The notes under the pieces are model-generated. The model saw nothing but the letters and a program-made list of their open reading frames with translations. It did not search any database and was not told where the DNA came from. The translations under genes and the position numbers were made by a program. Positions 25,906-33,674 of a DNA stretch of 64,000 nucleotides are shown piece after piece. Position 1 is the stretch's first letter, and every line of letters begins with the position of its first letter. The stretch comes from Rhodococcus sp. ARC_M5 (GTDB taxonomy: Bacteria; Actinomycetota; Actinomycetes; Mycobacteriales; Mycobacteriaceae), in contig NZ_JALGQE010000020.1 of the NCBI RefSeq assembly GCF_022810405.1, positions 17,760 to 81,759 of the forward strand, read 5' to 3'.

Positions 25906-26201
25906 AGGACGAGCATGTTGACCAGGCCTGCGGCACCACCGATGACGATGGACCCGAACAGTCCGCCGACGAGTTTGCCGGTCGCATTGCCGCCTTGGCC
26001 TCCGCCGGAGATTTTCTCGTACGCGAGCATCGCGCCACAGATCATGATCCCGGCGACGGCAGCGATGATGCAGCCCCACATCAGCCAGGACAGCAGGGTC
26101 AAGATCTTGTCCCCGGTAGGGCCGTCCGGTGCTTGGGGGCTGACATCGCCGATGTTCTGCGCGAGGAACGTGGTCGTCGATGCGGTGAGGCTGGCAATCA
26201 T
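25902..26201 (-). CDS. Pilin-like small membrane protein, first of three tandem paralogues
   Basis: 99 residues with a good AGGAG before ATG 26201. An N-terminal polar segment is followed by ILTLLSWLMWGCIIAAVAGIMICGAMLAY and VGGLFGSIVIGGAAGLVNMLVL. By family resemblance it is the best candidate for a major pilin or channel subunit, VirB2-like. It is the first gene after a 36-base gap and heads an overlapping chain. Confidence 0.65.
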   Translation of the reverse strand: MIASLTASTTTFLAQNIGDVSPQAPDGPTGDKILTLLSWLMWGCIIAAVAGIMICGAMLAYEKISGGGQGGNATGKLVGGLFGSIVIGGAAGLVNMLVL

Positions 26202-26237
26202 GGTGTTCTCCTTGGGTGTTGGTTGAGAGGGTGCGGT

Positions 26238-26912
26238 TCAGTGGCCTGACGCATTGCGGGCGGCGGTGAAGATCTCCCGCCCGATCGCGGCGAGTTCGTG
26301 GTGTGGGCTGGTCGTCGAGGGGGCCAGTGCCCGCATCCGGCCGGGTGGCGGTGGGTCGGGTTCGGTGGGTGTCCAGATCGCGAGTTCGTTCTGTCTGTGG
26401 GTGCGCAGATCCTCGACGTACGGGACTCGCCACACCGCTGGTGCTGCGGAGGCGACGACGTCCGCCCATCGGCGCAGGGTCTTGGGGAGTGGGCCGGGGG
26501 CGTCAGGTACCAGGACCAGTCCGAGGAGAGTGCAGTCGCCGACGAGGCCGGCCTGAGCTTGCAGGAGAAGGTCGTGGGCAGCGTCGAGGCCGGCGCGGTC
26601 GGTGCGGCAGACGACGACGACATTGCGGTGCCGGTCGGCTGCGGGCCAGCCCCGGCGAGCATCGCCCGCCGGGGCCCAGATCTGAGCGAGGGTGCCTGCG
26701 CCGGAGCGCCCGTGAGCGGCGAGGAGCCACATCACGGGCGGGCGACCGCTGACCGCGACCGGGTCGTCGTGAATCGGTGCTCGGCGTGAGGGCGGCGGTA
26801 TCCGCAGCCCGGCCGGGGTGACCGACACGTCGTCGTCTCGGTAGTAGTCATGGTGCTCAGCTGGTTGTGCGGCCATGTCGGGCGCACCTCCTTCTCCGGC
26901 GTTCTCGGTCAC
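26238..26912 (-). CDS. DUF6668-like protein of the conjugation cluster
   Basis: 224 residues from GTG 26912, overlapping the cutinase-like gene by GTGA. The middle contains VMWLLAAHGRSGAGTLAQIW, which looks like a degenerate P-loop (GRSGAGT), then NVVVVCRTDRAGLDAAHDLL and GLVLVPDAPGPLPKTLRRW. The pattern resembles MinD/VirC1-like NTPases that have lost the lysine. I recall DUF6668 for such proteins beside SCO6880. It has no signal peptide, so it acts in the cytoplasm. The function is unknown. Confidence 0.6.
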   Translation of the reverse strand: MTENAGEGGAPDMAAQPAEHHDYYRDDDVSVTPAGLRIPPPSRRAPIHDDPVAVSGRPPVMWLLAAHGRSGAGTLAQIWAPAGDARRGWPAADRHRNVVVVCRTDRAGLDAAHDLLLQAQAGLVGDCTLLGLVLVPDAPGPLPKTLRRWADVVASAAPAVWRVPYVEDLRTHRQNELAIWTPTEPDPPPPGRMRALAPSTTSPHHELAAIGREIFTAARNASGH

Positions 26913-28642
26913 CGAGTGGTGGTTGGTGAGACGGTGGTCGGCACAGCGGCAGAAGCAGAGGGGGTCGTCGTGGTGGCCGCTGTGGTCGTTGTGGCGGTGC
27001 CGGTGGCTCCGACGGTGGCGTGGGCGGCGAGGATGCTCCCGGCGCTGCGGACGGTGTCGGTGGTGGCGAACAGCGCCGCACCTTGTTTGATCACTGCCCC
27101 GACCTTGTCGGCGAGAGACTGATCGCCGGTCAGGTCAGCGGCGAGGGCGACGATCCATCGCACGGTCAGCTCGACGGGGGTCTCACCTTGGGATCCGACC
27201 GGAACACTGTCGTAGGAGCCGTGTTTGGTGGCGGTGTTCCAGTACGAGGTGTCGGTGACGAGCTGCGCGAGACCGGCGTTCTCGTCGATGGTGTTCGACA
27301 CTTCCTTGAACGCGACGTCGACGGCCGAATCGATCGTCGCCGGGGGTACGAGCTTGACCGCCGAGGACAGCACCTTGGTGGCGAGTATGCCGAGGGCTGC
27401 GGGTGGGTTGGTGAGCCCGACGGTGGCGAGCTGGCCGATGGTCTCGGGGGTGATGACGTCCTTGGCGACGGTGATCGCCGCGCCGATGGCCATGCCGGCG
27501 ATCTTGGTGACCGCACCGACCGCTTCGTCGATCATCTCGTCGGTCGAGGTGGCGGAGGGGTCGGAGTACTTCGCCATCTTCGACAGCACTGTTTCCGAGG
27601 ACGAGTTGACCTCGAATCGTCCTGCCTTGGAGTCGAAGTCGATGTTGTCGTTGATCACCGACGCGCCGGTCATCAGGGCAGTTCGACCGACGGCGGTGGA
27701 GACGTCGGTGAGGATCCGGACGGGGTCGCGGGTGTCCATCGAGGACTGTCCGGCAATGGAGGCAACGAGCTTGGCGGCGGGGGCGTCGATGGGGGTGTCA
27801 CACGCGAGATCGCCTGCGGTGCAGTACGAGGCGACCCGGTCCGAGACTGCTCCGAATCCTGCGATCTTCGGTGTCGGTGCGATACCGCCGCCTGCGGGGG
27901 CGGCTGCGGCGACGGCCGGGGCAAGTTGGACGGTGTCCACTGCTGCGCCGCTCGTTCCCGGTGCCGGGGCAGGAGTAGAGCCGCCGCCGGCGATGACGTC
28001 TTCGCCTTCGGCTCGGGTGGGGTCGGAGAACAGTGCTGCGCCGGCGAAGTGGTCGGCGTCGACGGGGCCGTATCCTGCTCCGATGTCGCGGGTGACTTGG
28101 GAGGCGACCTCGCCGCCCTGGGAGTAGCCGGAGAGGAAGACCTTGGTGCCGGGGCAGCGTGCTGCGATGTCGGAGATCATCTTGGTGGTGTTCTCGACGC
28201 CGATGTCGACGGACTGGGCGTAGGGAACGGCGGAGCGATCGCCGGGCTTGCCACCGAAACTCGCCGGGTACGGGACGTAGCTGCGTTCGAGAGCGGGCCC
28301 GTCACCGGAGTTCGCATCACGCATCGCCGGAACGGTCAACCGGGAGAAGAAACCGGAATCGGCGTCGGGAGAGGAGTTCTCGTCGATCTCGGTGGTGCCG
28401 GGGACGACGACGAGATGCAGCACCGGGCAGTCGCCGTCGGTGCTGGATTGGCTCGTAGTCGCCGATCCGGACGGGGTGGGTGTGGCGGAGGGCTGCGCGG
28501 CCGCGACGCCGCTGGCGGAGACCGCGACCGTCATCGCGGCGGTGGCGGCGAGCAGGCGCGGAGTGAGGCGACGAACCTGGTCGATGGTTGTGTGCACGGC
28601 TTCTCTCTTCTTCAGTGGGGTCCAGCGGATGTGCCTGGTCAT
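26909..28642 (-). CDS. Secreted cutinase-family hydrolase in the conjugation cluster
   Basis: 577 residues. A signal region (LLAATAAMTVAVSASGVAAAQ) precedes the cutinase domain with the nucleophile motif GYSQGG (Ser174) and VLHLVVVPGTTE at the front. The domain ends around residue 320. A long helical part of unknown type and a Thr/Ala-rich C-terminal tail follow, so the protein is much longer than an ordinary cutinase (about 200-220 residues). In mycolic-acid bacteria related enzymes cleave lipid esters of the envelope, which suggests a role in opening the mycomembrane for mating. The start could also be GTG at codon 16. It sits inside the secretion operon, seven bases from its upstream neighbour. 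Confidence 0.8.
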   Translation of the reverse strand: MTRHIRWTPLKKREAVHTTIDQVRRLTPRLLAATAAMTVAVSASGVAAAQPSATPTPSGSATTSQSSTDGDCPVLHLVVVPGTTEIDENSSPDADSGFFSRLTVPAMRDANSGDGPALERSYVPYPASFGGKPGDRSAVPYAQSVDIGVENTTKMISDIAARCPGTKVFLSGYSQGGEVASQVTRDIGAGYGPVDADHFAGAALFSDPTRAEGEDVIAGGGSTPAPAPGTSGAAVDTVQLAPAVAAAAPAGGGIAPTPKIAGFGAVSDRVASYCTAGDLACDTPIDAPAAKLVASIAGQSSMDTRDPVRILTDVSTAVGRTALMTGASVINDNIDFDSKAGRFEVNSSSETVLSKMAKYSDPSATSTDEMIDEAVGAVTKIAGMAIGAAITVAKDVITPETIGQLATVGLTNPPAALGILATKVLSSAVKLVPPATIDSAVDVAFKEVSNTIDENAGLAQLVTDTSYWNTATKHGSYDSVPVGSQGETPVELTVRWIVALAADLTGDQSLADKVGAVIKQGAALFATTDTVRSAGSILAAHATVGATGTATTTTAATTTTPSASAAVPTTVSPTTTR

Positions 28643-28648
28643 AGGGGG

Positions 28649-29545
28649 TCAGCGCGGGACGATGGCGGAGATGAGCGTCGTGCCGTCCTGCGTCTTGGTG
28701 GTGGTGATCCGTTGGCGGCTCATACGGCCGTCGATGCCGGGGCCGCGTTCGACGACGGTGACGTCGTAGATCCCCGCGTCGACCGGATCAGCGAGCACGC
28801 AGAACTCGATGTCGGGTTCGAGCTGGTCGATGCCTGTCTGGAGGCGCTGTGCGGACGCCATCACCGCATCCGGTGCCCCTGCGGCGCGGGCGGCGACCCC
28901 GTCGCGGTCGAAGTAGAAGGCCTTCTCGAACCGCCAGATCGCCACTGCGCCTGGATCGTCGCTGTCTTCGGTGACCGGGTCACCGTCGGCTTGCCCCCGG
29001 CACCAGGTGACATCGGCTGCGGCGGCACCGGCCGCTGCGGGTGCGGTCGAGGTCGGAGCCGTTGTGGTGGTGAGGATCTCGTCGGGCAGCAGTGCGGCAG
29101 GGGCTTGCGGTTCGTCACCGACGCCGGTGAGGACCAGAGCTGCTCCCAAGCCTCCTCCGACCAGAACCGCGAGTGCAGTCGTGACGGCGACAGCGGAGCG
29201 GTGACGTCGCCACCAGGACTGCGAAGGTGTGGGCGCGGTGTAGGGGCCTCCAGCGCGAAGTAGAGAGGTCCGTTCGTCGAAGGAGCCGTATGCATCCGTT
29301 GGCTGGGATGCGGGGCCACGGTCAGGGTGGTCCACAGCGATGTCGTCGGTAGGGTGCTCGACGAACCAGTCGTCGTCCGGATCGACATCGGCGGCCTGGT
29401 GCTCTGCCAGGACCGTCAGTCTGCGTTCGGATGGATACTCGGACGCCGCTGCGGCGGTGTCGGTCTCGGCAACGACCGGGTCGGCGAACCAGTCGTCGGT
29501 GCCGTCGTCAACGCCGGTGTCGGTGGTGCGGTCTCGAGGTGCCAC
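28649..29545 (-). CDS. Single-pass membrane protein with acidic N-terminus, conjugation cluster
   Basis: 298 residues from GTG 29545, preceded by AAGG. The first ~130 residues are acidic and low complexity, then SWWRRHRSAVAVTTALAVLVGGGLGAALVL crosses the membrane (positive-inside). An outside domain with VTWCRGQADGDPVTEDSDDPGAVAIWRFEKAFYFDRDG follows. No family name. The outside domain has the length and ending of a transfer-channel assembly protein. The longer open frame upstream lacks a good ribosome site and spans the hairpin. Confidence 0.6.
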   Translation of the reverse strand: MAPRDRTTDTGVDDGTDDWFADPVVAETDTAAAASEYPSERRLTVLAEHQAADVDPDDDWFVEHPTDDIAVDHPDRGPASQPTDAYGSFDERTSLLRAGGPYTAPTPSQSWWRRHRSAVAVTTALAVLVGGGLGAALVLTGVGDEPQAPAALLPDEILTTTTAPTSTAPAAAGAAAADVTWCRGQADGDPVTEDSDDPGAVAIWRFEKAFYFDRDGVAARAAGAPDAVMASAQRLQTGIDQLEPDIEFCVLADPVDAGIYDVTVVERGPGIDGRMSRQRITTTKTQDGTTLISAIVPR

Positions 29546-29595
29546 AACAGGCCTTTCCGAGGGTCGAGGTGAGGAACGAACGGGGTCGAACCTTC

Positions 29596-29634
29596 GGGTG
29601 CAGCCCGGCCACCAGCAGTGGTCGGGCTGCACCC
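29596..29634 (-). terminator. 17-bp stem hairpin between two conjugation genes
   Basis: The stem at 29596-29612 pairs with 29618-29634 over 17 bases with a single mismatch, which is a G-U pair in one strand's RNA; the loop is five bases. It lies just after the stop of the 406-residue gene and before the next start. It probably reduces read-through, so the first gene would be expressed more than the rest. Confidence 0.6.
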
Positions 29635-29639
29635 GGACA

Positions 29640-30860
29640 TCAGACCGCGATGTTCAGTCCTGCAAGTGCTGCTTTCGCCTGGTCGAGAACGGGAGGGACG
29701 GCGGTGTTCACCGCGGCTACCGTGTCAGCGACGGCGGGCTGCTCGAGCACCGTCGAGGAGAACTGCTGAACCTGCTCGTAGGCGGGTTCGGTCCATACCG
29801 GTGCAGCACTGATTGCCTGCCCGATGGTGGTGTCGACCGTGTCCTGGGTACCGGAGGCCTCGACAAGCAGCGGCGCAGCAGAGACCGCTGGAACGCTCAC
29901 CGGGGCCGGGGCCGGGAGCGGGGCAGGCTCTTCGATGATTTGCTGCTCGCCGCCGAGCACGGTGGCACCGAGGATGCCGCCGATGGCAGCGCCGGTGCCG
30001 GTCAGGCCCAGCACGATCGGTGCCGACAGGGCAGCACCGACGCCTGCTCCTGCGAGGGCGGCCGCACCGGGAACGAAGATGTACCCCACCGGTCCGGCCC
30101 AGATGACCGCGGGTGTGGCTACGGTCGTCGCCGCCAATCCGAGCGCGCCACCGATAGCGGCACCGGTGCCGGTGATCACGGCGGCCGGGGCTACGGAGGC
30201 GGCGAGGCCGACAGCGCCACCGGTCAATACACCGGTGGCGGTGCCGGCGGCGATGCGGTCGGCGCGGGGTGCGTCGGCGAAGCCGTTGTCCACGAGCCAG
30301 TTTCCGCCGTCGGCTTGGATGGCGGCTCCGGTGTTGTTGAACTGTTCCACCAGGTTCGGGTCGAGCAGGTTCGGGTCGTACGGGACGAGCTCGCCGCCGA
30401 CGAGGACGTAGCCCTCGGGTGCGTCGATCGGTGCAATGACCTTGCGCTGCACAGTCGGAACCGGCGGCGGGGGCGGCGGGGCCGCTTGCAGGGCAGGGGG
30501 TGCATCGGTCGGGGAGGCCTGCGGCGCGGGGGCGGGCTCGTAGTAGGTGGTCTGGTACGAGGACTGCTGGTTGCCGGACCGGTAGTCGTCGTAGCTACGC
30601 CACTGCGTCTGCTGGACCTGGGGTGAGGCCTGGTAGCCGGGCAGGAACTGGCGTTCCTGGGTCGGGGCCGGCGGCGCGACGGGGGTGGTGTCGGTGGTGC
30701 CGGACTGGGCGGTGTCGGGTGCGGTCACGAAGTCCTGCGGTGCCGCGTGTGCGGTTGCGGTGCCCCATGCCAGTGCGACGGCGACGGGCACGGCAGTGAG
30801 AACGAGTGCTCGTTCTCTGCGGCGGCGGTGACGTCCGCCGATTCCTTGCTGGGGAGACAT
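29640..30860 (-). CDS. Large exported protein, Pro-rich then Gly/Ala-rich hydrophobic, first gene of the conjugation cluster
   Basis: 406 residues. A signal peptide (ALVLTAVPVAVALAWGTATAHA) is followed by a Pro/Gln-rich region and the segment EGYVLVGGELVPYDPNLLDP. The central region has GTATGVLTGGAVGLAA, GTGAAIGGALGLAA and GTGAAIGGILGATVLGG, glycine-zipper-type repeats that often insert in membranes or form pores. An acidic, Pro-rich end follows. The family is not recognised. As the first gene before a strong hairpin it could be a surface or mycomembrane component produced in quantity. Confidence 0.65.
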   Translation of the reverse strand: MSPQQGIGGRHRRRRERALVLTAVPVAVALAWGTATAHAAPQDFVTAPDTAQSGTTDTTPVAPPAPTQERQFLPGYQASPQVQQTQWRSYDDYRSGNQQSSYQTTYYEPAPAPQASPTDAPPALQAAPPPPPPVPTVQRKVIAPIDAPEGYVLVGGELVPYDPNLLDPNLVEQFNNTGAAIQADGGNWLVDNGFADAPRADRIAAGTATGVLTGGAVGLAASVAPAAVITGTGAAIGGALGLAATTVATPAVIWAGPVGYIFVPGAAALAGAGVGAALSAPIVLGLTGTGAAIGGILGATVLGGEQQIIEEPAPLPAPAPVSVPAVSAAPLLVEASGTQDTVDTTIGQAISAAPVWTEPAYEQVQQFSSTVLEQPAVADTVAAVNTAVPPVLDQAKAALAGLNIAV

Positions 30861-31025
30861 GTGTGGTGGTGCCTTTCGTAAGTCGCTGCTATGCAGCGGT
30901 ATTGGGCGGGTGTGACAGGAGTGGTTGATGGTGGAACCACCACCGTCCGCGCTGGGAGAACGACCGAAAACGAGGGTCAGCCTTCGGGTGATCCCTCAGC
31001 GCGGACGATGGGTGATGCCTTGGGA

Positions 31026-31064
31026 GTGGATGCCAGCGCGCGTCCGTTGCACGCTGGCATCCAC
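31026..31064 (-). terminator. Hairpin (attenuator or terminator) just after a micro-ORF
   Basis: GTGGATGCCAGCG (31026-31038) and CGCTGGCATCCAC (31052-31064) are perfect 13-base inverted repeats with a 13-base loop. On the minus strand it follows the micro-ORF stop by six bases, where it could act as a leader structure of the conjugation transcript. Confidence 0.55.
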
Positions 31065-31070
31065 GAGCGC

Positions 31071-31121
31071 TCAGCCCAGCAGGCCGAGCCAGAACCAAAG
31101 CTGCGAGAAGATCCAAGGCAT
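31071..31121 (-). CDS. Possible 16-aa hydrophobic micro-ORF (leader peptide)
   Basis: ATG 31121 to the stop at 31071 encodes MPWIFSQLWFWLGLLG, very rich in Trp and Leu. GAAAGGA lies about eight bases before the ATG. The short distance to the hairpin at 31026-31064 and the position 210 bases before the first conjugation gene suggest a regulatory leader or a tiny membrane peptide. Coding is not proven. Confidence 0.35.
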   Translation of the reverse strand: MPWIFSQLWFWLGLLG

Positions 31122-31337
31122 CGGTCGTATTCCTTTCTGTCAGTGGAGGGGTGGGAGTGTGGTCGATGTCCCGGCGGGGTCGCGCAGTTCGGCACACGAT
31201 GAGGTCGAAGCGTCACCACGCGACCCTCGCGCCGGTCCACCAACCGAGGGGCTACACGGGAGCCTCAGTGCAGTGAGTTCGCCGCGTAGACCCTCGCGAC
31301 TGATCGCCTCTTCAGGCGTCAGTCGAGATTGGGGGTA

Positions 31338-31586
31338 CTAGGCCACGTGGCTGAAGAGCGGAGACCGTGGAAGTGGTTCCAAGAACGTCGCATTGGCGTC
31401 AGTCCATTCACCGATCACCGCGCCGGTCTCTTCGCAGATCAGCCTGTGGTGGCTGTGGTGGGGCACGGCTGGGAGCGAACACACGGCTAGGCCCGCAACA
31501 CGGTCGTTGACCGAGGGACAGAGGGCGGTGCCGGGATTGCAGGTGGAGCCCGGATGTAACGTTCGCGGTTGCGCGACAGATGTCAT
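31338..31586 (-). CDS. Small hypothetical protein (82 aa)
   Basis: The start ATG 31586 has GGAG at proper distance, giving MTSVAQPRTLHPGSTCNPGT. The second half contains PAVPHHSHHRLICEETGAVIGEW, and there are four Cys residues and a cluster of His, which hints at metal binding. The frame extends upstream but without a better start. Family unknown; it is upstream of and parallel to the conjugation genes, and could be a regulator or not a gene at all. Confidence 0.4.
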   Translation of the reverse strand: MTSVAQPRTLHPGSTCNPGTALCPSVNDRVAGLAVCSLPAVPHHSHHRLICEETGAVIGEWTDANATFLEPLPRSPLFSHVA

Positions 31587-31926
31587 AGGTGTCTCCGATC
31601 CGATTGCGGTTCTGCTAGATCCGCATAGGCTGGGAGAGCCCCTGCGGATACAAGTTGGGCCCGATATTGGGGCTTTGTTCTGTAGGTGGAGGGGACTCCG
31701 GATGCGTTTCGGGACGACCAATCACGGCGCATCTGGAGTCTGCTAATTCGAGTTACTCTGTGTCAGTTGGCTTCTCGCTTTCTTTGGCGTATCAGTGATG
31801 CTTGGACGCTGCGGTTGATGCAGTGTGCGTCTGTAAGCCGAATCTTGCTCTACCGACGCCCAGGGGCGAACCTCAATCGCATCGTCTAAACAACCGCGTC
31901 TATACACTAGCATCAAAACATGCTTT
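31587..31926. other. Intergenic stretch, nothing recognised
   Basis: The base composition is less GC-rich than its surroundings, with short AT-rich runs just before the HTH gene. This is compatible with divergent promoters for the gene at 31338-31586 and the double-HTH gene. No gene or repeat was found. Confidence 0.4.
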
Positions 31927-32424
31927 ATGTGCTACCGAATTGGGACAAGTGGCATCGTGTCCTCTCGTGAGGTTCCATCGGTGAGGCGTCGGTTGCGTGG
32001 TTTCGCACCTGACAAGCTGCGGGCACGACGAATTGAACTCAAGCTGAGTGGTGCCGAGGTTGCGCGTGTTCTCGGAGTGGCTTTGACGACGTACTCACAG
32101 TGGGAGCGAGGCCAGTCCCATCCCCGCATAGACACCCTTGCTCGATGCGCTAAGGAATTCGGGAGCGAGATCAGTGATTTCGTCTCAGTGCCGGAGGACG
32201 AGGAATACCTCGGTGATCTGCGAATATCCAGGGGGCTGACCCAGGGGATGCTCGCGAGCGAAATCGGCGTCAGTAGCCAGTACATCGGGGCGCTCGAGCG
32301 CGGGCAGAGCAAACTGAGCGCGCCGGCCGCCCGCCAGATAGCGGAAGCGTTGGGGTACCCGGCGCAACGGGTCAGCGAGGCATACGAGCGTGTGCGGAAG
32401 CGGCCACGGGGCGAACCGGCCTGA
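31927..32424 (+). CDS. Transcriptional regulator with two XRE-type HTH domains
   Basis: 165 residues as the longest frame; the real start may be one of the GTGs near 31957-31984. Two Cro/C1-type domains follow each other. The first has LKLSGAEVARVLGVALTTYSQWERG. The second has RGLTQGMLASEIGVSSQYIGALERG. It is probably a repressor controlling plasmid functions, possibly the conjugation promoter on its left; the target is inferred from position. Confidence 0.7.
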   Translation: MCYRIGTSGIVSSREVPSVRRRLRGFAPDKLRARRIELKLSGAEVARVLGVALTTYSQWERGQSHPRIDTLARCAKEFGSEISDFVSVPEDEEYLGDLRISRGLTQGMLASEIGVSSQYIGALERGQSKLSAPAARQIAEALGYPAQRVSEAYERVRKRPRGEPA

Positions 32425-32477
32425 CTGGGGACCTGACTCTGGATTGACATTCTGGCTCCAAGACGCGTGCTTGTTAG

Positions 32478-32501
32478 CCACGTGAAATGTGTTCCACGTG
32501 G
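32478..32501. repeat. Inverted CACGTG repeat, ParB-site-like
   Basis: CCACGTG (32478-32484) and CACGTGG (32495-32501) flank AAATGTGTTC. The half-sites CCACGTGAAA and GTTCCACGTGG each resemble the chromosomal parS core (GTTTCACGTGAAAC type). It lies between the HTH regulator and the convergent gene at 32599. Confidence 0.35.
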
Positions 32502-32598
32502 TGCTCAAAAGGCTGCGTCTGGGGGCCATGCGGCCGACAGGAAATCTTCAACTCTTCGGGAGAGCGGAAGGTGCCGAGGGCGAAGCTATCACGATCAG

Positions 32599-33633
32599 TT
32601 AGGGAGTGGGAACCTCTAGCACCTGCTCGGAAGGTTGTAGCGCGGGGAGCACCGCAAGGACCAGCCGGTCACCAAGTTGCCCAGGGTAGGGCCGTAGTTC
32701 GAGTCGGGTTTGCTGCCATTTCCAGCCGGTCGCGTCGCCGCCGTCGATTGCACGGACGCGTACATCAGCTGACACAGGTGACGTATCGTAAGTCCACTTT
32801 TCCAGAGCATCTGACAGTGTCGCTCGGTCGTCGTCGTGCAACACGCCGCACCCGCTTGTGAGGTCACGCCATTTCACCCAGGTTGGAGCTTCCGGTAACC
32901 ACATCGTCAAAATCCCGGTTCGGCCGTCGAATACAGCGATGCGTGTTCCACCGCTCTCGAGGCCGCTCGGCATTCCCAGCTCAGCCAATGTCGGTTTGTC
33001 GGGTTCCGTTGTGTCTGTCACGTCGTGCCATAGCAGCCTGAGGCCGACGTTGGGAGGGTCAGTTCTCCCCCTCCCCCAGCAATGCCAACGCATGATCCGG
33101 CCATCTGCGTGGAGAACGGACATCGGGCCCTCCCACTTCTGACCGTGTGTAGGGACCAATGCCTGGGCGAACAACTCCTCGGACCCATCGAATTTGACAG
33201 CCTTGGCGTTGTACTCAGCCGGGGTTCGTTCTGGTACGTGATCAGCAGCAGAGACGCCGGACATCGCGGAAGCCTCGACCGTCTGCTCGATGACGGTGCG
33301 TTCGAGTAGCCAGGCTATTCCGGAAACGATGCGCACAGGATCGGGTTCGACCTCCGGGTCCCCCACCCAGACCTGTATGCCGTGGGTTTCCCCTGACGGC
33401 CCCAGAACTGGTACTGCGCGTATGCGAGCTTCACGCCGACGGCCTTTGAAGAGCACATCTTGCTGGGCGCTAGAACTGCGTGTGAGTTCCAGAAAACCAT
33501 GCAGATCGAACTCAGGCCCAGGTGACAAGCGATCGATTTTGGTCCAATCTCGGACCTTCCCCCCAGTACTGATGACTGTCATCTGTCCCGGCACCAGGGT
33601 TTCCACCAGGTGCCAGCTGTTCGCGATGTCCAC
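32599..33633 (-). CDS. Hypothetical protein, possible PAS/GAF-like domains (DUF5593-like)
   Basis: 344 residues, soluble. Segments such as VISTGGKVRDWTKIDRLSPG and MSVLHADGRIMRWHCWGRG look like two PAS-like sensory repeats, and VLGPSGETHGIQVWVGDPE follows the first. Similar proteins in mycobacteria and rhodococci are listed under DUF5593 as far as I recall. No catalytic residues are apparent. It ends 41 bases to the right of the P450 stop, same strand, so the two genes may share a transcript with the P450 upstream. Function unknown. Confidence 0.55.
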   Translation of the reverse strand: MDIANSWHLVETLVPGQMTVISTGGKVRDWTKIDRLSPGPEFDLHGFLELTRSSSAQQDVLFKGRRREARIRAVPVLGPSGETHGIQVWVGDPEVEPDPVRIVSGIAWLLERTVIEQTVEASAMSGVSAADHVPERTPAEYNAKAVKFDGSEELFAQALVPTHGQKWEGPMSVLHADGRIMRWHCWGRGRTDPPNVGLRLLWHDVTDTTEPDKPTLAELGMPSGLESGGTRIAVFDGRTGILTMWLPEAPTWVKWRDLTSGCGVLHDDDRATLSDALEKWTYDTSPVSADVRVRAIDGGDATGWKWQQTRLELRPYPGQLGDRLVLAVLPALQPSEQVLEVPTP

Positions 33634-33674
33634 AGGTTCCCCTTCCTGATCGACCTAGACCGACGACGGTACAG

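Larger units (their letters stand above)
30861..31337. other. Leader/promoter region of the conjugation cluster
   Basis: There is no long coding frame here. The region holds a 16-residue hydrophobic open frame (31071-31121, minus) and a 13-base inverted repeat (31026-31064). The conjugation promoter probably lies in this region or a little upstream of it, but no clear -10/-35 pair was picked out. Confidence 0.5.
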
